Source: DATFVA01 sp963747755
Lineage (GTDB): Bacteria; Bacteroidota; Ignavibacteria; Ignavibacteriales; Ignavibacteriaceae
Direction of reading: 5' to 3'
Assembly (NCBI GenBank): GCA_963747755.1
Contig: CAVVGK010000014.1
Coordinates: forward strand, 1,178,001 to 1,242,000
DNA: 64,000 nucleotides
Shown: piece after piece, positions 1-8,769 of the stretch
Numbering within the stretch: the stretch's first letter is position 1
Layout: the number at the start of each line of letters is the position of its first letter
Program-made: the position numbers and the translations under genes
The notes under the pieces: model-generated
Seen by the model: the letters and a program-made list of their open reading frames with translations, nothing else
The model's database searches: none
Told to the model about the DNA's origin: nothing

Positions 1-1230
1 ATTATAAATATTATTCCTGCAATTACTCCCTTATACTCCGTACCGATAGCAGTACTTATAACCTGGCCTATGAGGTAAATTACCAGAAAATAAACGGCAG
101 CAATGCTTATTGTAGCTGCTCCGTAGATTATGGTATTCTTGATAACGACACTGACATCCATCAGCTGATACCTGAAAATAGAATAACCGAAGGACACAGG
201 AAGAATAAACAGAATAATTATAGGCATGTAAAATTCAGGTGAATTATACACCGTATCGGTAATTGCGGGGGCGATGAACCTGGTGTATAGAATGACAAGT
301 ATCGCCAGGAAATATGCAATGAGAATAATGGATAAAGGTTTTCTTTCTGCTGCTGTTTTTAACCTGAAATAATTTATTAGAAGAGAAATAAATCCTGTGA
401 GGAAAGCAACGCCGAGTACAACATTGGTTATATTATAAAAGTTTTCATAATGCATATTTCTGTCAGGCGAACCATATACAAACAGAAAGCGGTATATGAT
501 CAATGCTATTAATATTACCGCCGGCAGGAGATAAAGGGTGTAATTAACAGATCTCTTTTTCACGAAATTGTATTCGTGAGGAAATATCCAGAAGAAATGC
601 AGGATAAGGAACGGTGCGTATAGCATACCCCCGGTATTGAGAAAATCAATAAGGACCGCCAGAGGAAATATTCCCATTAAAAAAGGAATCATCTGATAAT
701 TGAAAAGCAGCATTAAATATTAATGTTGCTCCAACGGCATAAAAAACCCTCTGCACTCTTCCCTCGGGTTTAGCCATCAGCACTATAAAAGCAATGACCT
801 GCCATAAAAATCCAAGAAGACTAATGCCGAGCAAAGAAAAATTTATAAGCTTTTTTATATAAACTTTTGTATTAATCAGTTTGTCGTTTTTCTTCTTAAC
901 CGTATAGTTGGCGTAATCTCCGGCCTCAACTTTATTAAGTATGCGCTGGGCCTGTAAAGGTTCTTTTATTCTCTCCCCATTAATTGAAATAAGGTAATCG
1001 CCTTCGCGTATACCGGCATTCCAGGTAACACCGTTCACCTTTACGTTTTCGAACCTGAGAGCCAGAGAATCACCCTGCCTGACAGGGTACCATAAACATT
1101 CATCATTGGAGACTGGAGTAATAGTGGCGATGGTAAAGATATTCCCCAGGGCGAGAAGTATGAGAAAAAGACTCATAGCAATAATAATCTTCGACCTGAA
1201 TCTGATTAAATATTTTTTTATCGGATCCAC
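1..1230 (-). CDS. PDZ-domain multi-membrane-segment sensor, probable N-terminal part of a SpoIIE/RsbU-type phosphatase (frameshifted, runs off the left edge)
   Basis: The first 180 or so residues show a membrane segment (about 15-33), a PDZ-like domain (about 45-125, with the GIREGDYLISINGE carboxylate-loop signature) and another hydrophobic segment. That frame stops at 646. The adjacent frame is open from about 720 down to base 1 and continues naturally with several membrane segments and the motif FGYSIFRYQLMDVSVVIKN, which precedes the output domain in 7TM-type histidine kinases and SpoIIE phosphatases. Removing one base from the A6 run at 679-684 joins the frames as SDDSFLMGIFPLAVLIDFL. 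The start is GTG at 1230 with no strong Shine-Dalgarno. The gene lies 58 bp downstream of a GAF-SpoIIE phosphatase in a partner-switching operon. A C-terminal PP2C domain is inferred and lies outside the window. Whether the frameshift is real or a sequencing error cannot be told here. Confidence 0.72.
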
Positions 1231-1288
1231 AGATTTATATTATCTCAGTTATAAAAAACAGGGGAAATATTATTCAAAAAATAAGCAA

Positions 1289-2968
1289 TTATTTTGCTTT
1301 AACCACCATGATAGTAATATCATCCGACTGTACAGCTCCGGAGGTAAAACCTATGACCTCCTGCCTGATTGTCTGAAGTATATCCGGGGGAGATAGGTGG
1401 AAAGTTTTCTTTGCAATTGCTTCAAGTCTTTCATCAGAAAATTCATCTCCTTCTTTATTCATCGCTTCAGATACACCATCCGTAAACATAATTATAACAT
1501 CATCCCTCTCAAGATCAACTACCTGGTACTCGTAAGGTGTTATTGTTTTCATCACGCCGAGGATTATTCCGCCCAGGGTGAGCTTGATTATTCGGCCTTT
1601 CCTTACCAGCAGAGGAGGGTTATGACCTGCATTCACGTAGGTAAACTTTTTACCTTCATCATCTATAACACCCCAGAAAAAAGTAATGAATTTGCCGTCT
1701 GAAGTATTTTCACTCACGAGATCATTTATCAGTCCTGTAGCTTCATCAAGAGCCATCCCATGCCTGACAATAGTTTTCAGGAATGCCTGCAGGTTAGCCA
1801 TAAGAAGGGCTGCAGGGACACCTTTACCCGAAACGTCGGCAATGGCGATACAAACATTATTTTCATCAAGCCTGATCAGATCATAATAATCGCCTCCTAC
1901 CTGTCGGGAGGAAACGTTCATTGCAGAGACTATAAAATTCTTAAATTCCGGTATTGAATGGGGAAGCAGATTTTTTTGGATATCCCTTGCAATATCCAGC
2001 TCGTCTTCAAGCTTCTTCTTTTCAAGCTCCTCAAGAAACAGTCTTTTATTCTCCAGCGAAATGATTGCAAGACTGCCGACGGAATAGACATACTCAATAT
2101 CAGCTTCCGAATATTTCTGTTTATTAATCCGCCTTCCGAGGAAGATCAAACCTTTGGTTTCTCCCTGGATCTGCATTGGAACTACGAGTTCAACCTCAAG
2201 GCTTTCAAGTGAAGAATATTTTTCTGTTATCCCTTCACCTGTTATGGGAGATTCAAGCTCCTGCATTTTGTTTTCGGTGATAATTTTAAGCAGCTTTTCA
2301 TTATCCATTTTTGATTCAAGAACCTCAGCACCCTCATCACCGAAAGTGATAACTGCAAACTTTGAAACGAAAAGCTGTCCTATAACCGAATAAACAAGCA
2401 GCCTGGCTACACGCGAAGATTCAGAGAATAAAGCAAACTCTTTGCTGAGTTCGAAGAGAGAGTTAAGTCTGTGAAGTCTTGAGTCGAGAATACGGTTAAC
2501 TCTCTTAAGCTCATTTATTATGATAGAATTCTGGATTGCGGTAGATGAGATATTCAGGATTGTTCTGAGAAACTCGCGGTCGTCATCTGAGTACATTGTC
2601 TTATTCAATTTTTCGCCGAGACAGATAATGCCAAGTACTTTATCCGAAGTTGTTACCTCTTCAGTTACACAATGCTCACCGAGCCCGGGGTATAATTTGT
2701 ATTCTTCATCTTCAAAAAACTTTTCCACCTTATCGGGATCTGATAATCTTTCCAGCATTTCATTTTGAATCCCCTTGGAAGCATGTATTTTAAGTTTACC
2801 GTTGAGATTCAGTGCAAACACTCCCTTTGTCGAAAGGAATTTTCCCATACAGGTGAGGAGAATGTTGTTTATAATGAAGTCAAGATCAGTGCTGGAATTT
2901 AAGATTCGGCTGAAATCAACCAGGGCTGTAAGGTTTCTCTTTAATTTTATATTCTCAGTATCATCCAT
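1289..2968 (-). CDS. GAF-domain SpoIIE/RsbU-type PP2C serine phosphatase
   Basis: A soluble protein of 559 residues with no membrane segment. Two GAF-like sensory domains (about 15-150 and 175-305) are followed by a linker helix ending in LDIARDIQKNLLP, the usual lead-in to a SpoIIE phosphatase domain (about 335-555). Metal-binding PP2C motifs are visible: GGDYYD, ADVSGKG, MFTDGVSEA and SDDITIMV. In partner-switching systems such phosphatases dephosphorylate a STAS anti-anti-sigma protein, freeing it to capture an RsbW-type kinase. The start overlaps the end of the RsbW-like gene by 8 bp, so the two are probably translationally coupled. The likely substrate is the STAS protein encoded at 3385-3765; this is inferred from the neighbourhood. 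Confidence 0.9.
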   Translation of the reverse strand: MDDTENIKLKRNLTALVDFSRILNSSTDLDFIINNILLTCMGKFLSTKGVFALNLNGKLKIHASKGIQNEMLERLSDPDKVEKFFEDEEYKLYPGLGEHCVTEEVTTSDKVLGIICLGEKLNKTMYSDDDREFLRTILNISSTAIQNSIIINELKRVNRILDSRLHRLNSLFELSKEFALFSESSRVARLLVYSVIGQLFVSKFAVITFGDEGAEVLESKMDNEKLLKIITENKMQELESPITGEGITEKYSSLESLEVELVVPMQIQGETKGLIFLGRRINKQKYSEADIEYVYSVGSLAIISLENKRLFLEELEKKKLEDELDIARDIQKNLLPHSIPEFKNFIVSAMNVSSRQVGGDYYDLIRLDENNVCIAIADVSGKGVPAALLMANLQAFLKTIVRHGMALDEATGLINDLVSENTSDGKFITFFWGVIDDEGKKFTYVNAGHNPPLLVRKGRIIKLTLGGIILGVMKTITPYEYQVVDLERDDVIIMFTDGVSEAMNKEGDEFSDERLEAIAKKTFHLSPPDILQTIRQEVIGFTSGAVQSDDITIMVVKAK

Positions 2969-3410
2969 GCTGACGGTTATTATTTAAATATTTTGTGAGA
3001 TAAACTTCGTTATACTTTCCGGGAATGGAACTATATCTCACCTCATCCATCAGGGTTTTCATCAGGTACATTCCTAGTCCCCCAACCCTGTGCTGTCTGT
3101 AGTACTTCTGCAAATCAGGATCAGGAACATTTTCCGGATGAAATGAATTTCCATAATCTATTATAATGATCGTGAGCTTATGATCAGAATACTTCAACTT
3201 TAAAAGTATTTCACCGTCGGGATGAGATTGATAAGCATGTTTAATAATATTAGTACAGGCTTCATCCACGGCCAGCATTACATCCTCGGCAATACCCGGT
3301 TTTATTCCAACCTGCCCGGCGGCAGATTGAATAAATTCACGGACAATCGATAGATTTTCTGTCCTGCTGAAAATCTTAAGCGTTTTATCTATTTTGTTTT
3401 TTGTCTTCAA
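2961..3410 (-). CDS. RsbW-like anti-sigma factor / serine protein kinase (HATPase_c_2)
   Basis: A 149-residue GHKL ATPase of the RsbW/SpoIIAB class. The N box is LAVDEACTNIIKHAY, the G1 region is IIDYGNSFHP, and the glycine-rich lid is RVGGLGMYLMKTL. Family members bind either a sigma factor (or another effector) or phosphorylate a STAS anti-anti-sigma protein on a serine. Its ORF overlaps the upstream STAS gene by 26 bp and the downstream phosphatase gene by 8 bp, a classical partner-switch arrangement. No SigB/SigF-type sigma factor lies in the operon, so the output could be a distant sigma factor or a non-transcriptional target. Confidence 0.9.
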   Translation of the reverse strand: MKTKNKIDKTLKIFSRTENLSIVREFIQSAAGQVGIKPGIAEDVMLAVDEACTNIIKHAYQSHPDGEILLKLKYSDHKLTIIIIDYGNSFHPENVPDPDLQKYYRQHRVGGLGMYLMKTLMDEVRYSSIPGKYNEVYLTKYLNNNRQHG

Positions 3411-3765
3411 CGTTTCCGGTCTCTTGAAATTTATTTATGGCTTCATCTTCTGATTTGAAGATTTCATATAATAAAGGAAAACCGAGGAGATCGAATATAT
3501 TATATACTTTCTCGCTCATAGCTGATAGTTTAATATCGCCCTCATTTTCCCGGATCTTTTCAATATACGCCATGAAAACTCCCAATCCGGCACTACTGAT
3601 ATAATTCAGATCCCCAAAATTGACGACTATATTGTACTTGCTTTTGTCAATAAGCTCTGAAAAATTATTTTCAAGCTGGGGAGCCGTATGTGCATCAAGA
3701 TATCCGTTGAGGTATATTACACTTACATTTCCTTTATCTTTAATGGTAGTGCTGAATTCTGCCAT
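3385..3765 (-). CDS. STAS-domain anti-anti-sigma factor (RsbV/SpoIIAA-like)
   Basis: A 126-residue single STAS domain. The conserved phosphoacceptor region reads YISSAGLGVFMAY, matching the D/N-S-S/A-G-L-G motif of SpoIIAA and RsbV, and the remainder has the alternating strand/helix pattern of the fold. It overlaps the upstream phosphatase gene by 43 bp and the downstream RsbW-like kinase gene by 26 bp. The family role is to be phosphorylated by the kinase and reactivated by the SpoIIE phosphatases. The C-terminal tail after about residue 112 is charged and probably flexible. Confidence 0.9.
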   Translation of the reverse strand: MAEFSTTIKDKGNVSVIYLNGYLDAHTAPQLENNFSELIDKSKYNIVVNFGDLNYISSAGLGVFMAYIEKIRENEGDIKLSAMSEKVYNIFDLLGFPLLYEIFKSEDEAINKFQETGNVEDKKQNR

Positions 3766-5831
3766 TCTTTTTCTCCGTCTGATTTAATTTTCGATTTCCA
3801 CTTAAAAATCACCAGAGTTATATCATCATACTGTGAATGACTCTGTGAAAAAACTGTGACTTCCCTGATGACTTTATTAGCTATATCATCAGGAGTTGAT
3901 TTTGAATTTTCTATTAATATCTCTTCAAATTTGTTCAACCCGAAATCTTCAAGGTCTGTATTTTTTGCTTCCGTTATACCATCTGTATAAAGCACCACCA
4001 GGTCACCGTCATCCAGGTTGATCTCGGTTTCGTCCAGAGAATTATCAAAGTGCTCGGTAAAATTTAATCCCAGTCCTATCCCAGAAGGACGAACAGATTC
4101 CGCTATTCCGTTACGGACGAGTATCACCGGACAATGTCCCGCTCTTGATATTGTTAACGTCTCCTTTTCCCTGTCGATTATACCATAAGCTGCACTTACA
4201 AAACTGCTTCTATCAAGTGTGCGTTTAAGTATCATATTAGCACTTATTAGAATATCCTTGGGCCTGGTGATTGTTTTGGAAAGCGACTCAAAGATTCCTT
4301 TGACCTCAGCCATTATAAATGCCGCCGAAATGCCTTTCCCCGAAACGTCAGCGATTACAAATCCAAGTTTATCCTCACTGATTTCGAAGAAGTCGTAATA
4401 ATCGCCCCCGACCTCGAAGGCAGGGATAAACACGCTGGATATTTCCAGTCCCTTATAAGCAGGGTGCTTTGAAGGAAGAATTTTACGCTGTATTTCACGG
4501 GCAACATCAAGTTCTTTTTCAAGTCTCTCCTTTTCAATCGATTCCTCTAGAAGTCTTGAATTATCTATTGCAACAGTGGCGTAATCCGAGAAAGTATTTA
4601 TTGCATTAATATCTTCGTCATTGAAAATAGAACTATCCTTCTTTACTACGACAAGGTAACCATTCACCTCATTGTGGATCTTCAATGGTGAAACCGCAGC
4701 ACTCTGGTACTTGTCACCGGTCTGTGAAATTCTTTCAAACTTAGTGAGTGAAAATATCTCCGTCCCGCTCAGCGGCTTATTTTTTATCTTCTTATATATG
4801 TAATTTGAAAGTTCCCGGGCATCGAGATATCCAACGTTTTTATGAGCAATCGTTGTAAATTCTTTTTCCTCGCTCCATAATATCCATGCGGCATCTGCAT
4901 TACAAACCTTAGCAGCGATATCGGTTACTGTTCCCGCCAGGTCATCGAAATCGAGAACCTCCGTTATAAGTTTACTGAAATACTGGAGTGATGATACTTC
5001 CTGTGCCTTCCTGTCATACGCTTCGGCAGTTGGAAGGTGAAATAAAGTCGTAAAAAACAATACACTGAAATAAATAGCTCCATAAATCATAAGGATATTA
5101 AGGAACTGGGCAAGTGAGGGAGAAAAGGACGCAACCATCTTATAATGGATATTCTCTCCGCCGCTGTTAACCAGGTTCACGATGAAAAGGACAGCTATTA
5201 CCACTGATATAATAAGCAGGTATACTTTTTCTTTTTTCTGAAGAAAGGCTATCCAGGAGATCCTCACAGAATTAATAGCTATCAGTAAAATTGAAACAAT
5301 AAAGAAAGTATTTTTTATAAATGAGAGGTCAGGTAGCTTATCAAAAGCGGATGAAAGTGAAGCCAGTATGAAGAAAACGATCATGGTGTTGAAATATGTA
5401 TTCAGGTTCCTGTTCTGCTTGAGGAAAAATAATTCCCTGAATGTGAGAAAGATATACGCAAGAAAACTTAATATGAGGAACACGTAAAAGAAACTGATTA
5501 TTCTGAACATCAGGCTTGATTGTTCCTGGAGGTTATCGAAGAATAGGTTCAGTATAGAACCCGAAAAACTAATCATGAAAAATATAATTGCATTCAATAT
5601 ACCTACATTCATCACCATAGAGATCGGGTTGATTTTTTTATAACCCATAAGCTCAATCAGGTATACAATCAGGGAAATAACTGTTAGCGCTGTAAGAAAT
5701 TCATTTATAACCATATACCATGTAGAAGACCCGGAGGGAGCGAACAACTTAAAAAAGAATAAGACTACCGCAAATCCCATAAACAGCCGGAATTTCAAGT
5801 TATGTGTGAAAACTAAGGTATTCATATTCAT
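3723..5831 (-). CDS. Membrane SpoIIE-type PP2C phosphatase with N-terminal multi-TM sensor and GAF domain
   Basis: The N-terminal 270 residues carry about seven hydrophobic segments, followed by a GAF-like domain, a linker helix with DVAREIQRKILPS, and a SpoIIE phosphatase domain. PP2C motifs GGDYYDFF, ADVSGKG, LYTDGITEA and YDDITLVIF are complete, so it is probably active. I chose the ATG at 5831. A TTG at 5879 would add 16 residues, and neither has a good Shine-Dalgarno. It is the first gene of the partner-switching operon, and its 3' end overlaps the STAS gene. The input is presumably a membrane or lipid signal sensed by the TM region (inference), relayed by dephosphorylating the STAS protein. 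Confidence 0.9.
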   Translation of the reverse strand: MNMNTLVFTHNLKFRLFMGFAVVLFFFKLFAPSGSSTWYMVINEFLTALTVISLIVYLIELMGYKKINPISMVMNVGILNAIIFFMISFSGSILNLFFDNLQEQSSLMFRIISFFYVFLILSFLAYIFLTFRELFFLKQNRNLNTYFNTMIVFFILASLSSAFDKLPDLSFIKNTFFIVSILLIAINSVRISWIAFLQKKEKVYLLIISVVIAVLFIVNLVNSGGENIHYKMVASFSPSLAQFLNILMIYGAIYFSVLFFTTLFHLPTAEAYDRKAQEVSSLQYFSKLITEVLDFDDLAGTVTDIAAKVCNADAAWILWSEEKEFTTIAHKNVGYLDARELSNYIYKKIKNKPLSGTEIFSLTKFERISQTGDKYQSAAVSPLKIHNEVNGYLVVVKKDSSIFNDEDINAINTFSDYATVAIDNSRLLEESIEKERLEKELDVAREIQRKILPSKHPAYKGLEISSVFIPAFEVGGDYYDFFEISEDKLGFVIADVSGKGISAAFIMAEVKGIFESLSKTITRPKDILISANMILKRTLDRSSFVSAAYGIIDREKETLTISRAGHCPVILVRNGIAESVRPSGIGLGLNFTEHFDNSLDETEINLDDGDLVVLYTDGITEAKNTDLEDFGLNKFEEILIENSKSTPDDIANKVIREVTVFSQSHSQYDDITLVIFKWKSKIKSDGEKEWQNSALPLKIKEM

Positions 5832-5907
5832 TTTAGTTATTGTTTCAGCGTAAAATACTACTATAATTTGTCCGTTCAAAGACGCTTTTCAGCCTTAATC
5901 TACAGTC

Positions 5908-5936
5908 AAATTAATGGAATTCCTTCATTTTGTAAA
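5908..5936 (-). promoter_or_regulatory. Candidate sigma70-type promoter of the partner-switching operon
   Basis: On the minus strand TTTACA (5936-5931) is separated by 17 bp from TAATTT (5913-5908), placing a start site near 5901, upstream of both possible start codons of the membrane phosphatase gene. The match to consensus is only fair, so this is a prediction. Confidence 0.3.
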
Positions 5937-5968
5937 GAAAAGAATTATGAACGGGTGATATGTATGAT

Positions 5969-5983
5969 GGAAAAGGCTTTTCC
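5969..5983. promoter_or_regulatory. Perfect 15-bp palindrome upstream of the partner-switching operon
   Basis: GGAAAAGGCTTTTCC is a perfect inverted repeat with a single central base. It sits in the 146-bp gap between the anti-sigma gene and the Rsb-like operon, about 70 bp upstream of the candidate start site. It could be an operator, or part of an imperfect terminator for the anti-sigma gene because GGCTT/AAGCC pairing extends around it. The sequence does not decide between these. Confidence 0.25.
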
Positions 5984-6025
5984 AGATAAAATATGCCCCA
6001 TAACCCGGAAAAATAAGCCTATTTG

Positions 6026-7590
6026 TTAAATCTCAACCCCGGAGTCTGTTTCCTCGTTCCTGATAGTATCCTGGTGTATCTCAATCCTGAGCTTTTTCAT
6101 TTCCTCTCTCATCTTTTCCATTTCTTTCTGAAGCTGTTTCATCTCCTCCTTAAATTCGCCTTTATTAAAAGACATCATGGGATCGTCAAACATTTTAAAC
6201 ATAGATGCCAGAGAATCCGGGAAGAAACCAGTCCCCTGGCCGTTAAACATAAGTGAATCACCGTGGAAAACTCCCATGCTTTTCAAGAGGGAGTCGATAT
6301 CAGGAATCTGAACCCTTACCGGAGTTCTGCCCGAATCACTATATCCATACTGGAAAGAATAGCTTTTCACACCTTTTCCGTCGGGAAAATCGATAATTAT
6401 AGGCGGGATGTTCCTCATAGCCTCTTCAACCTGGGCAGAAATACTATCAAAATCAGGCAGATTAATATCAGGTATATCAAGTTTAGAGATATGCACACGG
6501 CAGATATTTGAATCGATATATACTTTAAAATTCTTACCCATGACGGGTCATTCTTCAGCCGGGCAAAGCTGGTGTCGAACTTAAAGTTTACCCTCATATC
6601 CTGCAGAGATCTTTTAGCCTCCTGCATTCCCTTTTTCATTTCTTCTTTGGCCTTTGCCATCTCTTCTTTGAATTTTTCCTCATCGAATTCATAGGGTTCG
6701 GTAAAAATGGTATCCGGAGTGAAGAAAATGTATTTGCTGTCCCTGGTTCCTTTTACCTTATTAACGATTGTTCTCACATCAGGATTATCATAAGTAAAAT
6801 ACCCCGCAGGTATAATTTTATTGAATTCCTCCTGGTTCGCATCCCGCGCAAATGACATTATATCAGCGACGATGGCTTTATTGTAATTCCATAGATTGGG
6901 ATTTATAGCAACGGTATTTTTATCGTTCACCAGCACCTGCGTCTGCAGGTCTTCTGCATAAGATTCAAGAATGGAATCAACCTGGTGCCTCTGCCTGCTG
7001 CTTAATTTCAGTTTAGCGGCAAACTTGTCAAGATTATTTCCAGCACTACCTGCCCCTGAAGTCTTGATTTCAAAAAATTCCTTCCCGGCGGGGTCATATC
7101 CAAGCTTCAGATACTGACCATTTGATTTGTCCAGCGGCAGCTGTTTTGTAAAAGCGAAGTTAAATACATCTTCGTTCGAAAGGTCTGATGCATAAAAGAG
7201 CGGCTTTAGGTTTTCCTGGTAAAAGCCGGCCAGGTTTGTTTTCTGTTGTTCTACCAGGCGGTCAATTACACCGGGATTAAATTTCAGGAAGACCATGAGT
7301 GCAATAGCAAGTGCTGTAAAACTGAAGGCGGGCACCCATTTACGGTATTTTTCCCAGCCAGTATCTTTCCGGTTAAGATTTGCAGCAATCCTCGTTTCAA
7401 AATATGGGGCTTCAGGCAGCCGTTTGACCGAAGTAACTGTAAGAGTTTTAATTTTCTTTAATTCTTCCAGCTTTTCCTGAAGTTCTTTGGAGAATTTTAT
7501 TTTGTCTTCTAATTCCTTAGCCTCAATAGCGGATAATTCACCGTCAATGTAGGCGGATAATATTTCATATTTTATATCTGTACTTTTCAT
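6026..7590 (-). CDS. Transmembrane anti-sigma factor with large coiled-coil and CpxP-like extracytoplasmic region (split by an apparent frameshift)
   Basis: The N terminus (YEILSAYIDGELSAIEAKEL) is an anti-sigma domain of the helical type; the HxxxCxxC zinc motif is absent. A single membrane segment follows at about residues 85-104, then a long exported region. A helix LKLSSRQRHQVDSILESY resembles the LTxxQ repeats of Spy/CpxP-type periplasmic proteins, and a KEEM-rich coiled coil follows. The initial frame ends at 6415 with a low-complexity hydrophobic tail, while an overlapping frame (6541-6026) continues with better coding character and a second KEEM/KEEMKK coiled coil. One extra base in the GGG run at 6545-6547 would join them into about 521 residues. 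The start overlaps the ECF sigma gene stop by 4 bp, so it is the cognate anti-sigma. The 3' frame might instead be a separate ORF beginning at ATG 6541. Confidence 0.72.
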
Positions 7591-8183
7591 AACATCAGCT
7601 CCTCTTCATAAGGCCTGAGGATATTCTTTAATCCTTCTCTTGCCCTGAAGATTCTTGATTTTACCGTTCCGATTTCGCACTGTACCGTTTCTGCGATCTC
7701 CTGGTAACTCATACCCTCGATATCCTTCAAAAGAAGCGGTACTCGTAATTTTTCCGGGAGTTTCCCGATGGCCCTATGGACAATATTAGAGATATCATTA
7801 CTTTCAGGAGTGGTTGTATCACCGGTTTTTTCTTCTGCTTCCTTTAAAGGAGTAAAAATATTTCTGATTTTTATCTTTCTCATGTAATCTTTACACTTGT
7901 TCACCGTTATTCTGTAGAGCCAGGTAGTGAATTGTGATTCAAATCTGAAATTATTCAAATTCCTGTAAACCGTTAAAAAAACATCCTGCGCAATATCATC
8001 AACTGAATTTGAACTGCTCATAGTGAGATATATTATATTTCTCACCTTTTCCTTATGCCTCTGGACAAGCACGGCGAATGCAGATCCATCGCCGTCAATA
8101 AACCTTTTTACAAGGGAAAAATCGTCATCCAGGTTTAATATTTGAGCTTTCTGCAAATCTTCCTTAGTATTTTTCGTATCCAT
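7587..8183 (-). CDS. ECF-family RNA polymerase sigma factor (RpoE-like)
   Basis: At 198 residues this is a normal ECF length. Region 2 (about 27-92) includes DDIAQDVFLTVYRNL and FTTWLYRITVNKCKDYMR. Region 4 (about 130-185) includes the helix-turn-helix GMSYQEIAETVQCEIGTVKSR. Its 3' end overlaps the anti-sigma gene by 4 bp, the standard sigma/anti-sigma coupling. By family it directs RNA polymerase to envelope-stress or other extracytoplasmic regulons when released by its membrane anti-sigma. An ECF-type promoter motif lies immediately upstream, suggesting autoregulation. Confidence 0.95.
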   Translation of the reverse strand: MDTKNTKEDLQKAQILNLDDDFSLVKRFIDGDGSAFAVLVQRHKEKVRNIIYLTMSSSNSVDDIAQDVFLTVYRNLNNFRFESQFTTWLYRITVNKCKDYMRKIKIRNIFTPLKEAEEKTGDTTTPESNDISNIVHRAIGKLPEKLRVPLLLKDIEGMSYQEIAETVQCEIGTVKSRIFRAREGLKNILRPYEEELML

Positions 8184-8190
8184 CTTTTTA

Positions 8191-8215
8191 GACGTAAAAT
8201 TAGGTGACAGGTTCC
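8191..8215 (-). promoter_or_regulatory. Candidate autoregulatory ECF promoter (GGAAC-N16-CGTC)
   Basis: On the minus strand GGAAC (8215-8211) is followed after 16 bp by CGTC (8194-8191), the classical ECF promoter layout, directly in front of the ECF sigma gene. CGTC ends only 7 bp before the ATG at 8183, so transcription would start at or within a few bases of the start codon, giving a nearly leaderless mRNA. Confidence 0.45.
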
Positions 8216-8337
8216 GTAAAAATATTTAATTTTGTCCTAATATTTAAACCAAAAAATATTCTTTAGCCTTGTTGCCGTAAACTTGCTTTGTTACTCCCAT
8301 TAACTTAAATTTAATGCAAAAATTTTAGGAGTTGTTA

Positions 8338-8679
8338 ATGAAAACTAAAGTAAACGAAAGGTACGAAGCCGTCGTCATAGAGTTAAAGGGAAATGTGATG
8401 GGCGGTGAAGACACTAAGGAATTTAACGATTTGCTCCATAAACTGATAGATGAAGGCAAGAAAAATATTATCGTAGACCTTTCTGACGTAAAGTTCATGA
8501 ACAGCTCCGGTCTTGGTATGATGATCGGAGGTTTAACGACGATGAAAAAAGCCGGCGGAAACCTTAAATTAGCAAGGGTGACCGAGAAAATTGAAAGTCT
8601 GCTCATTATTACGAAACTTATCACAATTTTCGAATTTTACGAAAATGTTGACGATGCTATAAAAAGTTTTTCTAATTAG
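8338..8679 (+). CDS. STAS-domain anti-anti-sigma factor (second copy)
   Basis: A single STAS domain of 113 residues with the phosphoacceptor motif FMNSSGLGMMIGG. I chose the ATG at 8338 because the Shine-Dalgarno AGGAG (8327-8331) lies 6 bp upstream; a TTG at 8332 would sit too close. It is transcribed away from the ECF operon and ends at a strong terminator, so it is probably monocistronic. It may act as an alternative substrate for the SpoIIE phosphatases in the left-hand operon, or feed another kinase. The sequence does not say which. Confidence 0.92.
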   Translation: MKTKVNERYEAVVIELKGNVMGGEDTKEFNDLLHKLIDEGKKNIIVDLSDVKFMNSSGLGMMIGGLTTMKKAGGNLKLARVTEKIESLLIITKLITIFEFYENVDDAIKSFSN

Positions 8680-8711
8680 ATTTTCTCATAATTCAGGTTT
8701 TATGTAGTTTT

Positions 8712-8738
8712 AAACTCCGGATTTCCTTCGGAGTTTTT
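8712..8738 (+). terminator. Rho-independent terminator after the STAS gene
   Basis: An 8-bp stem AAACTCCG / CGGAGTTT (8712-8719 with 8729-8736) has a 9-base loop and runs into a T tract. It lies 33 bp past the STAS stop codon and before purA. Confidence 0.85.
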
Positions 8739-8769
8739 ATTTGGCAAAATCATAAAATAAGAGTATCAA

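Noticed and set aside
6415..6541. The C-terminal tail of the anti-sigma frame as a genuine membrane anchor
   Set aside because: The run of Ile/Leu there is what the antisense-like frame of the real coding frame produces; the alternative frame through the same DNA has better coding character.
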